A stretch of DNA of 40,690 nt from Oerskovia enterophila. GTDB taxonomy: Bacteria > Actinomycetota > Actinomycetes > Actinomycetales > Cellulomonadaceae. Under the pieces are notes generated by a model. It worked only from the letters and a program-made list of their open reading frames with translations. It made no database searches and was not told the origin of the DNA. Position 1 is the stretch's first letter; every line of letters begins with the position of its first letter. Below are positions 7,950 to 18,025 of the stretch, piece after piece. The DNA is taken from assembly GCF_001692445.1 (NCBI RefSeq), contig NZ_MAQA01000043.1, forward strand, positions 1 to 40,690, given 5' to 3'. The position numbers and the translations under genes were made by a program.

Positions 7950-8944
7950 GGCTTCATGGTGGCATCACTCGGTGAACTTTGGGTGACGGGATGCACAGTC
8001 GGCGGGCCGTACTGCACGTCCACGGTGTCCTTGCCGAAGCCCGCTCCGAGGTAGGTGCGGGTCGCGGCGGCGTTGTCGCCGTCGACGTAGAGGACCGCGC
8101 GCTGGAGGCCCTGGCCCGCGAGGTGCGCGAGCCCGACGGCGGTCAGCACCTTCCCGAGCCCCTGGCCCTGGGCGTCGGGGTCGACGCCGACGACGTAGAT
8201 CTCGCCCTCGCGCGTCGCCCCGGCAGGTGACACGGACGGGTCCGTCGGCACCTTGGTCCACAGGAACCCGGCGAGCGAGCCGTCCTCGCGCTCGAGCAGG
8301 AAGAAGCCCTCGGGGTCGAACCAGTCCTCGGCGACCCGGGCGTCGAGGTCGGCCTGGGTCAGGCGGCCCTGCTCGGGGTGATGGGCGAACGCGCGCGCGT
8401 TGACGCGGAGCCACGCTGCGTCGTCGGGCCCGGGGCGGAACGTGCGCAACCGCAGGCCCGCCGGGACCTCGGGGCGCTCCCACGTGCCGGAGCGCAGGTC
8501 GAGGCCCATCTTCCACAGCTCGCGCACCACGACGAGCCCCGCGTCGGCCGCGAACGCGCGCGCAGCGGGCAGGTCGCCGTGCGCCCACACGTGCAGCGTG
8601 CGGCCGTGCTGGCCGGGCTCGCCCGAGCGGGCGGGCAGGGTCGCGTCGCGCTGCGCGGTGCGCAGCAGCATGCGGCCGGTCCGACGGCGGCGCGCGGCCG
8701 GGTGCACCACGAGCTCGGCGCTCGCGACGTCGCCCCCGCGGTCGATCTGCGCGTACCCCGTGACGGTTCCCGAGTCGTCGTACGTGACGACGTGCGTGAG
8801 GTCCTCGTCGTCGACGCCGAGGCGCAGGAGCGGCTGCTCGGAGAGGGGAGCGACGCCGTCGGACTCGTGCGCGGCGGCGGCCAGGGAGCGGACCTCGTCC
8901 GCGGTGGCCGGGTCGAGCGGGCCGATCTCGAGGGGGGAGTGCAT
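7946..8944 (-). CDS. mshD: Mycothiol synthase
   Basis: This is a 332-residue protein with two tandem GNAT folds. It transfers acetyl from acetyl-CoA to Cys-GlcN-Ins, the last step of mycothiol synthesis, the actinobacterial counterpart of glutathione. The N-terminal GNAT domain carries [16 protein letters not shown]. The C-terminal, catalytic one carries [20 protein letters not shown] and [19 protein letters not shown], both typical of MshD. The ATG at 8944 has GGAG in front of it. The gene heads the operon with ppk1 and mutT1 through four-base overlaps. Only 40 bases separate the start from palindromic element 5, so its promoter must lie in that gap, in the element, or further upstream. Confidence 0.93.
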   Translation of the reverse strand: MHSPLEIGPLDPATADEVRSLAAAAHESDGVAPLSEQPLLRLGVDDEDLTHVVTYDDSGTVTGYAQIDRGGDVASAELVVHPAARRRRTGRMLLRTAQRDATLPARSGEPGQHGRTLHVWAHGDLPAARAFAADAGLVVVRELWKMGLDLRSGTWERPEVPAGLRLRTFRPGPDDAAWLRVNARAFAHHPEQGRLTQADLDARVAEDWFDPEGFFLLEREDGSLAGFLWTKVPTDPSVSPAGATREGEIYVVGVDPDAQGQGLGKVLTAVGLAHLAGQGLQRAVLYVDGDNAAATRTYLGAGFGKDTVDVQYGPPTVHPVTQSSPSDATMKP

Positions 8945-8984
8945 GGCTCCATCCCATCACGACGGGCGCACGGTCACCGACTCA

Positions 8985-9030
8985 GTCGTCAGAACCAGGG
9001 CGGGCTGTACCCCGTGCTGGTTCTGACGAC
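8985..9030 (-). repeat. 46-bp palindromic element, copy 5
   Basis: Perfect 14-base arms GTCGTCAGAACCAG and CTGGTTCTGACGAC enclose an 18-base loop. The third position differs from the other copies on both arms in a compensating way (T to C on one arm, A to G on the other). The minus-strand frame reads SSEPARGTARPGSDD. It lies 16 bases after the esterase stop. Confidence 0.92.
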
Positions 9031-9046
9031 TCATCGGTCCGGTCGT

Positions 9047-10345
9047 TCACGGCTGCGCGAGGTGCTCCGAGACGAACTCCAGCCCGTACGGCAGGCCCGC
9101 ATGGACCATGGCCCACGTGTGTCCCTGGCCGGGCTCCTCGCGCAGCCCGACGGTCTGACCCCGTGCGGTGAGCGCGGCGGCGAGCCGGCGGTTGGCCTCG
9201 CGGTCGAACCGCGGGGCCTCCGTCCCGCCGTCGAGGAAGACCGCGACGGGCGCGGTGAAGTCCATGGTCGGGAGGTAGTGGCTGGGCGAGTTCGCGTCGA
9301 ACTCCTCCTGCGTCGCGAGCATCGCGCGCCCGCCGTCGCCCGGGTCGCCGTAGGGCTCGAGGGCCATGATCGCGCTGAACGTGTCGAGGTGGCGCAGGCC
9401 CAGGTTGAGCGCGCAGAACCCGCCCGACGACGCCCCGCCGATCGCTCGGTGGTCCCGGTCCGGGACCGTCGGGAAGCTCTTGTCGACCCACGGGACCACG
9501 ACGTCGGTCACGTAGGTCTCGACCTGCGCGCCGCCCGTCGTCGAGTCCAGGCACTCGGTGTCGCGCGGTGAGGGGCCGGTCCCGTTGACGTCGACCGCGA
9601 CGAGGATCATGGGCTGGACGAGCTGCGCCTCGAGCAGCGTGTCCATGACGTTGGCGCTGTCGGCCGCCGCGAACCAGTCGCTCGGTTGGCCGGGACTGCC
9701 GTGGAAGAGGTAGACGACGGGGTAGCGGGTCGAGGTCGACGGGTCGAAGCCCGGCGGCGTGTAGACCCACGTGGTGCCGTCGGCCATGCGCAGGTCCGGG
9801 GCCGGCAGCGGCGTCGAGGTCACCGATCCCGCCGCCGACGAGCCCGCGCGCTCCGAGGGCTTGTCGCGATGGCTCGGCGGTGGGTCGACGATCCCCCAGC
9901 CCGCCATCGTGGTGCGGAACGCCGCAGCGTTGGGGACGTAGCCCGCGTACGCGTTGACCGCGACCGTCACGGACAGGACCACGAGGAGCCCTGACGCGAC
10001 CGTCCCGACCCAGGCGCGCCACGCGCCGCGGCGGCCGGGCCTCGCGCTGTCACCGTCACCGTCACCGTCACCGGCGTCCGCGCGTCCGCCGCCGTCGGTG
10101 TCGACGGCGCTGCGCGACGCCCGACGCCGCCTGTCCCACACGACGAGCGCGGCGACCAGGACCGCTGCGGCCGCGAGCAGCCCGGCCGTCCACCAGGACG
10201 ACACCCAGTCGCTGCGTCCCGCGAGCTCGCGCAGCACGGCGGGCGGCAGGGTCGGGGCGGTGTCGGGCTCGGGCAACGGGGCTGCGTCGGCCAGCAAGGA
10301 CGCACCCGGCAGGGCTGCGCCGGGAAGGACGTGGAACGGGCTCAC
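9047..10345 (-). CDS. Membrane-anchored esterase (PF00756, antigen-85-like fold)
   Basis: About 432 residues. The N-terminal part has two hydrophobic segments (LLAAAAVLVAALVVW and VASGLLVVLSVTVAVNAYAG) joined by a charged linker that includes GDGDGDGD. The C-terminal ~270 residues form an alpha/beta hydrolase of the esterase D/antigen 85 family, with RYPVVYLFHGSPG, the nucleophile elbow GGASSGGF, an acid near FLDGGTEAP and the histidine in GQGHTWAMVH. The catalytic domain is probably outside the cell. The start is uncertain: GTG at 10345 gives a sensible N-terminus (VSPFHVLPG), and the frame stays open beyond it into the promoter region of the divergent monooxygenase. The substrate is unknown; a mycolyltransferase role is not implied. 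Confidence 0.82.
   Translation of the reverse strand: MSPFHVLPGAALPGASLLADAAPLPEPDTAPTLPPAVLRELAGRSDWVSSWWTAGLLAAAAVLVAALVVWDRRRRASRSAVDTDGGGRADAGDGDGDGDSARPGRRGAWRAWVGTVASGLLVVLSVTVAVNAYAGYVPNAAAFRTTMAGWGIVDPPPSHRDKPSERAGSSAAGSVTSTPLPAPDLRMADGTTWVYTPPGFDPSTSTRYPVVYLFHGSPGQPSDWFAAADSANVMDTLLEAQLVQPMILVAVDVNGTGPSPRDTECLDSTTGGAQVETYVTDVVVPWVDKSFPTVPDRDHRAIGGASSGGFCALNLGLRHLDTFSAIMALEPYGDPGDGGRAMLATQEEFDANSPSHYLPTMDFTAPVAVFLDGGTEAPRFDREANRRLAAALTARGQTVGLREEPGQGHTWAMVHAGLPYGLEFVSEHLAQP
10049..10072. repeat. Four tandem GTCACC hexamers inside the esterase gene
   Basis: Four perfect GTCACC units encode alternating Asp-Gly in the linker between the two membrane segments on the minus strand. A change in unit number would keep the frame and vary the linker length by two residues per unit. 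Confidence 0.85.
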
Positions 10346-10520
10346 CCTCCCAGGGTGCCCGCCGCGCACAGGTTCCACCGGGCGAACGCCCAGGTGGCCG
10401 CCAAGGTGCACGGGACGTTCACGGACGTTCACGACGTGTCCCCACGCCCGCCGCCGCGCTGTGCGGCGCGTCACGGTCACGGGCCGGATGAGTCCCGCGG
10501 CCCGCGCGGTTGGTACGGGT

Positions 10521-11834
10521 GTGAGCACCTCGTCCGCACCGGCACTTCCGGCACTGCTTTTCGAGCAGCCTCAGCCCGTCGAGCAGTCCCAGCGCGTGCA
10601 GTCGTCGCCGGCGGCCCAGCCCGTCGACGTCGACGTCCTCGTGGTGGGCGCGGGGCAGGCCGGGCTCTCGGCCGCGTACCACCTGCGGCGGCGGGGCTTC
10701 GTGCCGCTCGGCCTCGACGGGCTCCCGTCGGCCGGGCCCGACGACGGAGCCTCCCCGGGGGACCAACGCACCTTCGTGGTGCTCGACGGGGCGCCCGCGC
10801 CGGGTGGCGCGTGGCAGTTCCGCTGGCCGTCGCTCACCATGGCGCAGACGCACGCGGTGCACGACCTGCCCGGCCTGGCCCTGGACCCGGGCGACCCGCG
10901 CGAGAGCGCGAGCACCGCCGTCGGGCGGTACTTCGGGGCGTACGAGCAGCTCAACGACCTGCGCGTGCTGCGGCCCGTCGGCGTGCGCGAGGTGCGCGAC
11001 GATCCCGGGTCTGGCGCGCTGCTGGTCGAGGCGACCACGCCCGACGGACCCGTGACCTGGCGCGCGCGGACGCTCGTGAACGCGACGGGGACGTGGACCA
11101 AGCCGTTCTGGCCCTGGTACCCGGGGCGCGAGACGTTCGCGGGCCGGCAGCTGCACACGCACGACTTCGGTGCGGCCGAGGACTTCGCGGGCCGGCGAGT
11201 GGTCGTGGTCGGCGGCGGGGCGTCCGCGACGCAGTTCCTGCTCCAGATCGCGCCGCACGCGGCCTCGACCACGTGGGTCACGCGCCGCGAGCCCGTGTGG
11301 GTCGGCGGTCCGTTCGACGAGGACCGGGGGCGCGACGCGGTCGCGCTCGTCGACGAGCGCACGCGCGCGGGCCTCGCGCCGGAGAGCGTCGTGTCCGTCA
11401 CGGGCCTGCCGCTCACGCCCGTGTACGAGGCGGGGATCGCCTCGGGCGTCCTGCGGCGCCTGCCCATGTTCTCGCGCGTGGTGCCCGACGGCGTCGCGTG
11501 GGACCCGGGAGTCCGTCCCGACGCCGTGACGCACCAGGGCGCGGACGTGATCCTGTGGGCCACAGGCTTCCGGGCCGCGCTCGACCACCTCGGGCCGTTG
11601 GGGCTGCGTGGGCCCGGCGGCGGGATCGTCATGGACGGGCCGACCGTGGTCGCGGACCCCCGCGTCCAGCTCGTCGGGTACGGGCCGAGCGCGTCGACGA
11701 TCGGGGCGAACCGGGCCGGCCGGGAGGCGGTGCGGTCGGTGCTGCGGGTGCTCGACGGAGCTGCGTCGGTGGTGCCGAGGGGGCTGGTGGCGCCGGTGGA
11801 ACCGAGTGGTCCGGTGGTGCCGGGGCCGGCGTGA
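10521..11834 (+). CDS. FAD/NAD(P)-dependent flavoprotein monooxygenase
   Basis: This is a 437-residue class B flavin monooxygenase-like oxidoreductase. The FAD-binding Rossmann motif is DVLVVGAGQAGLSAAYHL, near residue 38. A second Rossmann motif, RRVVVVGGGASATQFLLQ near residue 225, should bind NAD(P)H. Between them is LVNATGTWTKPFWPWYPG, and near the end is DVILWATGF, the usual ATG motif. The GTG at 10521 is chosen because the frame upstream is the shadow of the esterase; the ribosome binding site is weak. It is divergent from the esterase across about 175 bases. A Pro/Val-rich tail (about 25 residues) follows the domain. The substrate cannot be read from the sequence. Confidence 0.85.
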   Translation: MSTSSAPALPALLFEQPQPVEQSQRVQSSPAAQPVDVDVLVVGAGQAGLSAAYHLRRRGFVPLGLDGLPSAGPDDGASPGDQRTFVVLDGAPAPGGAWQFRWPSLTMAQTHAVHDLPGLALDPGDPRESASTAVGRYFGAYEQLNDLRVLRPVGVREVRDDPGSGALLVEATTPDGPVTWRARTLVNATGTWTKPFWPWYPGRETFAGRQLHTHDFGAAEDFAGRRVVVVGGGASATQFLLQIAPHAASTTWVTRREPVWVGGPFDEDRGRDAVALVDERTRAGLAPESVVSVTGLPLTPVYEAGIASGVLRRLPMFSRVVPDGVAWDPGVRPDAVTHQGADVILWATGFRAALDHLGPLGLRGPGGGIVMDGPTVVADPRVQLVGYGPSASTIGANRAGREAVRSVLRVLDGAASVVPRGLVAPVEPSGPVVPGPA

Positions 11835-11896
11835 GACTGCCTGCGCCGGCGGACCCTCGTGCTCTGACTGACCGATCCGGTCGTTCGAAGCAATTG

Positions 11897-11942
11897 GTTG
11901 TCAGAAGTGAGCCGGGGGATACCCCGGTGTGGTTCTGACAAC
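11897..11942 (-). repeat. 46-bp palindromic element, copy 6
   Basis: The perfect outer arms GTTGTCAGAA and TTCTGACAAC enclose a CCGGGG/CCCCGG inner stem. The minus-strand frame reads LSEPHRGIPRLTSDN. It is followed after eight bases by copy 7. Confidence 0.94.
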
Positions 11943-11950
11943 AAGGATCG

Positions 11951-11996
11951 GGTGTCAGAAGTGAGCCGGGGGATACCCCGGTGTGGTTCTGACAAC
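11951..11996 (-). repeat. 46-bp palindromic element, copy 7
   Basis: Identical to copy 6 from the third base to the end, with GGTGTCAGAA in place of GTTGTCAGAA. The minus-strand frame reads LSEPHRGIPRLTSDT. It lies 34 bases upstream of the MFS start. Confidence 0.94.
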
Positions 11997-12030
11997 TCAG
12001 CGAGGGTGAGGGCGCCGATACGCTTCCGGG

Positions 12031-13497
12031 GTGACTCCTGAAAGCCTCCCCGGACCCGACGACCTCCCCGCCGGGGCCTCGGCGGGTGCACCGACCGGCC
12101 CCCCGGCCGACGTCCCCGTCGACCGCATCCAGCGACGGACCGTCACGGTCCTCGCGGCGAGCCAGGTCTTCGGCGGGATCGGTGTCGCGACCGGCATCTC
12201 GGTGAGCTCGCTCATCGCGTCCGAGCTCTCGGGCTCCGACGCGATCGCCGGCCTCGCGCAGACCACGGCCGTCGTGGGGGCCGCGATCGTCGCGCTCCCG
12301 CTCTCGCGCCTCGCCGAGCGCCACGGCCGACGGCGGTCGCTCACGTCCGGCTACGTCGTCGCCCTCCTCGGAGCGGCCCTCGCAGCGGCCGCGACCCTGC
12401 TCCAGACGTGGCCGCTGCTGCTCGCCGGCATGCTGCTGTTCGGCGCGGGCTCCGCGACGGGACTCGCCTCGCGCTTCACCGCGACCGACCTGGCCCGGCC
12501 CGCACGCCGGGCGACCGACCTGTCGGTCGTGATCTGGGCGACGACGATCGGTTCGGTGCTCGGCCCGAACCTCGCCGGAGCGACCGAGAAGCTCGGCCTC
12601 CTGCCCGGCCCGGTCGGGGAGCACGGCGCGCACGGCACGTCGGCAGCCCCCCTGCTCGTCGCAGCCCTGGCGTTCGCTGCGGCCGCCGCGTCCGTCTGGC
12701 CCCTGCTGCGCCCCGACCCGCTGCACGTGGCGGCAGCGCGGGCCGCCGCGAGCTCGTCCGAGGGGGCCGGCGCCCGTGCCGGGACGCCCGCGACCGGTGC
12801 CGACGCTGCCGGGGAGGCTGCGCCGTCGGGCACCGTGGACGCACCGCCCGAGGCGGACATGGTCGCCGCGCCGACCCCCGCGCGCCCCGGCTTCCGCGCC
12901 GGGCTCGTGGCCGGGTGGGCCGTGATCCGCGCGTCGGCCACGGCGCAGCTCGCGCTCGTCGCGATCGTCGTGAGCCACCTCGTGATGGTCGGGCTCATGT
13001 CCATGACCCCCGTGCACATGGGGCACGGCGGCGCGAGCCTCCAGGTCATCGGGATCGTCATCAGCGCGCACATCGCCGGCATGTACGTCCTCAGCCCGGT
13101 GATCGGGTGGGCTGCGGACCGGATCGGGCACGCGCGCGTCCTCGCGGTGGGCGGGATGATCCTGCTCGCGTCGGCCGTGGTCGTCGCGGGCGCGCCGAGC
13201 GACGACTCGGCGCGGCTCACGGTCGGGCTCGTGCTGCTGGGCGTGGGCTGGTCGTGCGGGCTCGTCGCCGGCTCGGCGCTGCTCATCGACGCGACCCCCG
13301 CGGCGGACCGGACCCAGGTCCAGGGGCTCTCGGACTTCGCGATGAACCTCGGCGGCGCGCTCGGCGGGGTGCTCGCGGGGATCGTCATCGCGGTCTCGTC
13401 GTACGGCGCGCTCGCGTGGGGCGCCGCGGTGCTGCTCGTCGCGTACCTCGTGCTGGTCGCGGGGCGGCTCCTGCGCGCGCCGCGCATCGCGGTCTGA
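12031..13497 (+). CDS. MFS transporter, drug-efflux-like
   Basis: This is a 488-residue member of the major facilitator superfamily. About twelve hydrophobic segments are visible in two groups of six, with a long Ala/Gly/Pro-rich cytoplasmic loop between them (about residues 235-290). The loop after segment 2 carries RLAERHGRRRSL, a variant of MFS motif A. The N-terminal ~30 residues are Pro-rich and soluble. A proton-driven exporter of small molecules is the likeliest role, but the substrate is not visible. The GTG at 12031 has only a weak GGGG before it. The gene is close to the flavin monooxygenase and on the same strand, but two palindromic elements intervene and may end the upstream transcript. 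Confidence 0.85.
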   Translation: MTPESLPGPDDLPAGASAGAPTGPPADVPVDRIQRRTVTVLAASQVFGGIGVATGISVSSLIASELSGSDAIAGLAQTTAVVGAAIVALPLSRLAERHGRRRSLTSGYVVALLGAALAAAATLLQTWPLLLAGMLLFGAGSATGLASRFTATDLARPARRATDLSVVIWATTIGSVLGPNLAGATEKLGLLPGPVGEHGAHGTSAAPLLVAALAFAAAAASVWPLLRPDPLHVAAARAAASSSEGAGARAGTPATGADAAGEAAPSGTVDAPPEADMVAAPTPARPGFRAGLVAGWAVIRASATAQLALVAIVVSHLVMVGLMSMTPVHMGHGGASLQVIGIVISAHIAGMYVLSPVIGWAADRIGHARVLAVGGMILLASAVVVAGAPSDDSARLTVGLVLLGVGWSCGLVAGSALLIDATPAADRTQVQGLSDFAMNLGGALGGVLAGIVIAVSSYGALAWGAAVLLVAYLVLVAGRLLRAPRIAV

Positions 13498-13618
13498 GGC
13501 GCTGCGCGGCGGGGCCCGCTCGTCCGGGACTCCGGAACCGCGGCGCTACCGGGCTTGCCCCCGTGGCGACGTCTTGAGCGCGGCAGGGAGGTGCTCGGGG
13601 CGCCCTTGCCCCGGGCGG

Positions 13619-13657
13619 TCAGGACCAGCGTGGTGCAGAGGCGTCGCTCGTCCTGAC
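13619..13657. repeat. Inverted repeat GTCAGGAC/GTCCTGAC
   Basis: Perfect 8-base arms at 13619-13626 and 13650-13657 are separated by 23 bases. Size and arm layout resemble the 46-bp family, but the arm sequence differs. It lies between the convergent MFS and acetyltransferase genes. Confidence 0.55.
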
Positions 13658-13690
13658 GTGCGTGGTCGGACGTGCTGTGGGCACGTCGTG

Positions 13691-13728
13691 TCAGGACGAG
13701 CCGGAACCCGAGGGCTCCCCGGTCCTGA
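13691..13728. repeat. Inverted repeat TCAGGAC/GTCCTGA
   Basis: The 7-base arms at 13691-13697 and 13722-13728 enclose an inner CCGG/CCGG pair. It lies next to the previous repeat and eight bases before the acetyltransferase stop, so it may be a diverged relative of the palindromic elements and act as a bidirectional terminator. Confidence 0.5.
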
Positions 13729-13735
13729 GGACCCG

Positions 13736-14398
13736 TCAGCGTGCGCCGAGCTGCTTGTAGAAGATCGTCGTCGACACGAGCGCGCCGCCCGCGACCTTGG
13801 CGAACCCCGGGATGGCGCCGACCTCGGACCAGCCCCACCGGCGGTACAGCGACTCGGCGAGGCTGCCCGTCTCGGTGTCGAGCGTCAGGAGCGAGAGCCG
13901 CTCGGCCTTCGCGAAGCGCTCGATCGTAGCCATGAGCCCCGGCGCGAACTTGTTGCCGCGCGCCTGGCGGTGGACCAGGAGCTTGACGACCTCTGCGCGG
14001 TGGGCGCCGTTGGCCTTGGACGTCAGGGCGAGCGACGCGGTCGCCACGATCCGACCCGCGTCGTCACGCCCGACCCACGTCCGGTGGTCCGGGTCCGCCA
14101 GGAACGCCGACCACCACGCCGTCGCCTGCTCCTTGGTCGGGGCCTTGACCCAGCCGACGCTCGCGCCGCCCTGGACGCAGTCGATGAGCACGTCCGCGAG
14201 GCACGACAGGTCGGCCGTCCGCGCGGCGAGGCTGTCGAGGAGCGAGAGGCCGGCGGCCGGTGCTGCTGCCGGGCTCGGTCGGCCGGGGACACCCGGGCGA
14301 CCCGACCGGAGGGTGGTCCCGGCGGTCCCGCCGCGGGCGTTCGAGGAGACGAGTGCGCCACCACCGGGCGCGGGGAAGGTGAGGGGTTCGATCCGCAT
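13736..14398 (-). CDS. GNAT-family N-acetyltransferase
   Basis: The product is 220 residues if translation starts at the ATG at 14398. The C-terminal ~150 residues form a GNAT domain: GRIVATASLAL, VVKLLVHRQARGNKFAPGLMATIE (the acetyl-CoA loop, slightly degenerate), and LLTLDTETGSLAESLYRRWGWSEVGAIPGF. This pattern is typical of small-molecule acetyltransferases of unknown substrate. The N-terminal ~60 residues are low-complexity. The frame stays open to an ATG at 14482, so the start is uncertain; no ribosome binding site is clear at either. It converges with the MFS gene and is divergent from the EamA-type transporter. Confidence 0.8.
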   Translation of the reverse strand: MRIEPLTFPAPGGGALVSSNARGGTAGTTLRSGRPGVPGRPSPAAAPAAGLSLLDSLAARTADLSCLADVLIDCVQGGASVGWVKAPTKEQATAWWSAFLADPDHRTWVGRDDAGRIVATASLALTSKANGAHRAEVVKLLVHRQARGNKFAPGLMATIERFAKAERLSLLTLDTETGSLAESLYRRWGWSEVGAIPGFAKVAGGALVSTTIFYKQLGAR

Positions 14399-14558
14399 GG
14401 CCGTCACGGTAGCCACGGTGCGTTTCGGCCCCGTGAACGGCAGGGACTCTCCCCGTGTCGGAGGATGTGAGTCCGAGGTCACGTCCGATCCGACGGCTCG
14501 TCACCGCGCGCAGCGCGCACTGCGCGGGAAGACTGGGGGTCGACCTTCAGGAGGCCCC

Positions 14559-15413
14559 GTGTTCCTCAGCCTGCTCGCCGCCGTCGCCGCCGCGATCGGC
14601 TACGGCGTCAGTACCGTCATGCAGGCCGTCGCGGCCCGCCGCGCGCAGGGGCTCGCCGTGGTGCGGCAGCCGCTCGTGATCCTCGCGTTCACTGTCGACC
14701 TCGTCGCGTGGCTGTTCTCGCTCGTCGCGCTCGACCACCTGCCCCTGTTCGTGGTCCAGGCCGTGCTCGCGAGCTCGCTCGTCGTGACGGTCCTGCTCGC
14801 GAGGGTGTTCCTGTCGGTGCCCATGCGGCGGATCGACGTCGCGGCCATGACGGCCATCGTGGCCGCGCTCGTGGTGCTGGGGATCGCGGGCGGGGAGCAG
14901 CCCGCGCCCGTGCCGCCCGACTGGTTCACGCCCGTGCTCATCGGGGTCGCCGCGGGTCTCGCGGTCGTCGCGCTGGTCTTCTACAAGGCCGGGACGCCGG
15001 TGCTGCTCGCCGTGATCGGGGCCCTCGGCTACTCGGGGGCGGCCGTCGCGGCGCGAGGCGCGCACGCGTCGGGGGACATCTGGGACACGATCTTCCAGCC
15101 GCTCGCGATCGCGATCGTGCTGTTCGGGGTCGTGGGGGCGCTCGCGTACCTGCGCTCGCTCGAGCGGGGCAAGGTCGGGACGAACGCCGCGATCCTGTCG
15201 GTCGTCGAGGTCGTGGTCCCGGGGGCCGTCGGCATCGCGGTGCTCGGGGACACGATCCGATCGGGCTGGGACCCGGCGGTCGCCGTCGCGGCTCTCGTCG
15301 CGCTCGCGGGCTGCGTGGTCCTCGCGACGAGCCCCGCGAACGAGGCGGCCGAGTCGGGGGAGGCGAGCGACGGCGTCGGGCCGTCGAAGGACGAGGCGGC
15401 CGAGCCGGCGTAG
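14559..15413 (+). CDS. EamA/DMT-type integral membrane transporter
   Basis: This is a 284-residue membrane protein with about nine to ten hydrophobic segments, beginning FLSLLAAVAAAIGYGVSTVMQA. The pattern fits the drug/metabolite transporter superfamily, though the two EamA repeats are weak. The last ~30 residues are acidic and soluble. The GTG at 14559 has a strong AGGAGG (14549-14554) four bases upstream, which fixes the start well inside a longer open frame that shadows the acetyltransferase. It converges with acsA. The substrate is unknown. Confidence 0.82.
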   Translation: MFLSLLAAVAAAIGYGVSTVMQAVAARRAQGLAVVRQPLVILAFTVDLVAWLFSLVALDHLPLFVVQAVLASSLVVTVLLARVFLSVPMRRIDVAAMTAIVAALVVLGIAGGEQPAPVPPDWFTPVLIGVAAGLAVVALVFYKAGTPVLLAVIGALGYSGAAVAARGAHASGDIWDTIFQPLAIAIVLFGVVGALAYLRSLERGKVGTNAAILSVVEVVVPGAVGIAVLGDTIRSGWDPAVAVAALVALAGCVVLATSPANEAAESGEASDGVGPSKDEAAEPA

Positions 15414-15450
15414 GGGGCTCTTGTCGAGGCCCGCGGGCGAGGCCACGAGG

Positions 15451-15597
15451 CCCGACGGCGGAGCGCACCACGTGCGGTGAGCGCGCCTCGTGGGCGGGGC
15501 CGAGTTGTCAGAACGTGGCCGGGGAATGGCCCGGTGTGGTTCTGACAACTCAACGGGCCTGCCAGGTCCCCGACGGCGGAGCGCACCACATGAGGTG
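15451..15597. repeat. 29-bp direct repeat flanking palindromic element 8
   Basis: The units at 15451-15479 and 15569-15597 match at 27 of 29 bases and start CCCGACGGCGGAGCGCACCA. They lie 118 bases apart and bracket the palindromic element at 15504-15549, with 24 and 19 unrelated bases between unit and element. The spacing is too wide for an ordinary target-site duplication. Confidence 0.75.
15504..15549 (+). repeat. 46-bp palindromic element, copy 8
   Basis: The perfect outer arms GTTGTCAGAAC and GTTCTGACAAC enclose a CCGGG/CCCGG inner stem. The plus-strand frame reads LSERGRGMARCGSDN. It sits between the convergent transporter and acsA genes, where it could end both transcripts. Confidence 0.93.
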
Positions 15598-15673
15598 CCC
15601 TCGGTCGAGGCGCATCAGTCCTCCGGCCCCGGTGTGCCCGGCGCGCCGACCAGCTCGGCGCGCCGGGCCGGGC

Positions 15674-17716
<2,043 letters not shown>

Positions 17717-18025
17717 TCTTACCTCCGGTGCGCATCGACTCTGGTGCGGGGCTCATGACGTGAGATCCCCGCGGCCTGCGAGCGGCCGCAAGGGGTGCGA
17801 GACACGTCGAGCGACGGGGCCTGTCCTGCCCCGACTGGGCGAGTCTAGACCCCATCGGGTGACCCGCGTCACTGGTTCTCGAAATGGGCGAGGGTGCTGA
17901 CAAAAAGGCGAGCGACGTCGTCGGGCCCGCTTGCTCATGCGACAACGTCGCAGGAGTGCCACGATGGCCGGAACCCGAACTACTGACCAGGTGGGCACTC
18001 CGCTGCTCGCTGCGAAAGGAACGTC
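17717..18025. other. Divergent promoter region, acsA and ABC operon
   Basis: These 309 bases serve two divergent transcripts. Apart from the CRP-like palindrome at 17859-17872 and the ribosome binding sites of both genes, I see no repeat, hairpin or small gene. Clear -35/-10 pairs are not recognisable. Confidence 0.5.
17859..17872. promoter_or_regulatory. CRP/GlxR-type binding site
   Basis: GTGACCCGCGTCAC matches the GTGA-N6-TCAC core of CRP-family sites (Crp in mycobacteria, GlxR in corynebacteria). The flanking bases do not match the longer consensus. It is 143 bases upstream of the acsA start and 154 bases upstream of the ABC operon start. acs genes are known CRP targets in several bacteria. 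Confidence 0.55.

Noticed and set aside
5619-8054. Long open frame on the plus strand opposite ppk1
   Set aside because: It is the antisense shadow of a strongly conserved ppk1 in very high GC DNA and has no recognisable domain; its composition (Val, Arg, Asp, His rich) is typical of shadows.
9047-10345. Mycolyltransferase (antigen 85) assignment
   Set aside because: The fold family matches, but the two N-terminal membrane segments and the likely Micrococcales host, which has no mycolic acids, argue against it.
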